Below, piece after piece: positions 61,773 to 64,000 of a stretch of 64,000 bases of DNA. Position 1 is the first letter of the stretch. Every line of letters starts with the position of its first letter. Origin of the DNA: Ursus arctos (Eukaryota > Chordata > Mammalia > Carnivora > Ursidae); the NCBI RefSeq assembly GCF_023065955.2, contig NW_026623008.1:18596001-18660000 (forward strand), read 5' to 3'. The notes under the pieces were generated by a model, which did no database searches, was not told the DNA's origin, and was given only the letters and a program-made list of their open reading frames with translations. Position numbers and translations under genes: made by a program.

Positions 61773-62349
61773 AACAAACCTCAGACCTTACCAAGCCCTC
61801 TATCTAGCTTCCTCTGCCTGAGTCTGTGCCTTCTGGGCAGTTCTGCCTCCATCTCCACCTCAACAGTGTCCCAGCCTGTCAGCTCTGGAAGGCTCCTTCT
61901 GGGAGGTGCGGAAAAGCAGTTCCCTAAGAAAGGGGTCTGTGGAGAAGCATCACCGCGTATCAGCATGTTAAAGGATCTGATAAGTCCTGCAGAAAGGAGA
62001 CTATTTCACTTTATTTGACCCACAGTTCCTCAGATGTCTTTAAACCTGAAATCCTTTCTTGGCTGGTTAACATCTTGCAGAGTTAATGTCTCAAAACACA
62101 GTTGGGGAACATCGCCCAAGCCTTTTTTTCCCCAGATTGCTGGACAGTTCATTTGGACTCGCAGATTCTAAAACCGCAACGTGCTCGAGGCCTCAAGGGT
62201 CTTGCTTTGGCCTGCCTGGGCCAAGAGGGAAGCTGGGCGTTTGCCAGGCTCAGCCCTACCCGGCTGTGCAGGCAGGGCCCAGCCTGTACCGGTCACCCTG
62301 CCAGCGCTTCCAGGCCACTGGGGGCGCTCCTGGGGCAGCTGGGTCCTGA

Positions 62350-63803
<1,454 letters not shown>

Positions 63804-63919
63804 GCCTTGGAGAAATATTGTCGCACGGACGCTGGTTTCTCCGGGATCCAAGATGTGTACAGCAGCGTCCCCAACCACGACAACAAACAGCAGACTTTCT
63901 TTCTAGCGGAGACACTAAA
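63804..63919 (+). CDS. MAN1C1: MAN1C1 exon with the FFLAETL motif; last exon in the window
   Basis: This 116 nt exon follows tgcctcccttttcttcag and ends before gtgagt. It encodes 38 residues, starting ALEKYCRTDAGFSGIQDVYS and ending QQTFFLAETL, plus two bases (AA) of a Lys codon (intron phase 2). F-F-L-A-E-T-L-K leads in other GH47 proteins to YLYLLF and then NTEAHP, whose Thr binds calcium. Those residues should be in the next exon, beyond 64000. The local frame reads AAG then TGA if unspliced, so retention of the next intron would truncate the enzyme at once. Confidence 0.95.
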
Positions 63920-64000
63920 GTGAGTTGGGGCTTGGCCAGTGTTCTTTCCAGAGGGGAACCAGGACTTTCTCGGGGATGGAGGGAGGAGGAGGGTGAGGTG
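63920..64000 (+). other. MAN1C1: Start of the next MAN1C1 intron
   Basis: Begins gtgagttggggctt after a phase 2 exon end and runs off the window; purine-rich, with no features. Confidence 0.85.

Overview
This is a stretch of mammalian nuclear DNA, not a microbial or viral genome. It has long introns, canonical splice sites, tRNA-derived SINEs, old LINE-1, L2, MIR and LTR repeats, and no closely packed reading frames. The SINEs are of the carnivore CAN-SINE type: a tRNA-like head, a CT-rich segment, an AATAAA-containing A-rich tail and 10-16 bp flanking duplications. A head variant reading cacagcggttaagc (4234-4430, and on the minus strand at 8425-8634) looks to me like the form common in arctoid carnivores (bears, seals, weasel relatives). 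That placement rests on memory, not a search.

One protein-coding gene is supported. Nine consecutive internal exons on the plus strand between 31305 and 63919 encode 1138 nt (about 379 residues) of a class I (GH47) Golgi alpha-1,2-mannosidase. The wording of the motifs fits the IC paralogue, MAN1C1, better than MAN1A1 or MAN1A2. All nine exons join in one frame without a stop. Three acidic active-site residues and both cysteines of the expected disulfide are present, so the gene looks functional. The 5' exons (cytoplasmic tail, membrane anchor, stem, start of the catalytic domain) and the last exon or exons (with the calcium-binding Thr of the NTEAHP motif) were not found here and probably lie outside the window.

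Layout. 1-31304: intron or upstream sequence made largely of repeats: MaLR-type LTRs, an antisense L1 at 7.5-10.9 kb that has absorbed at least six later insertions, several CAN-SINEs, and many MIR/L2 relics. A few AT-rich, repeat-poor blocks stand out as candidate regulatory sequence. 31305-63919: the nine exons, separated by introns of 1.2-6.4 kb with MIRs, L2s, three sense-strand CAN-SINEs, a (GGAT)n minisatellite and long G or C runs. 63920-64000: start of the next intron.

The most notable gene feature is a GC-AG intron: the exon ending at 46093 is followed by GCAAGT instead of GT. I found no undescribed system. No phage, CRISPR, mobile gene cassette, stand-alone RNA gene or second protein-coding gene is visible on either strand; the other open frames are short and match repeats or unconstrained intron.
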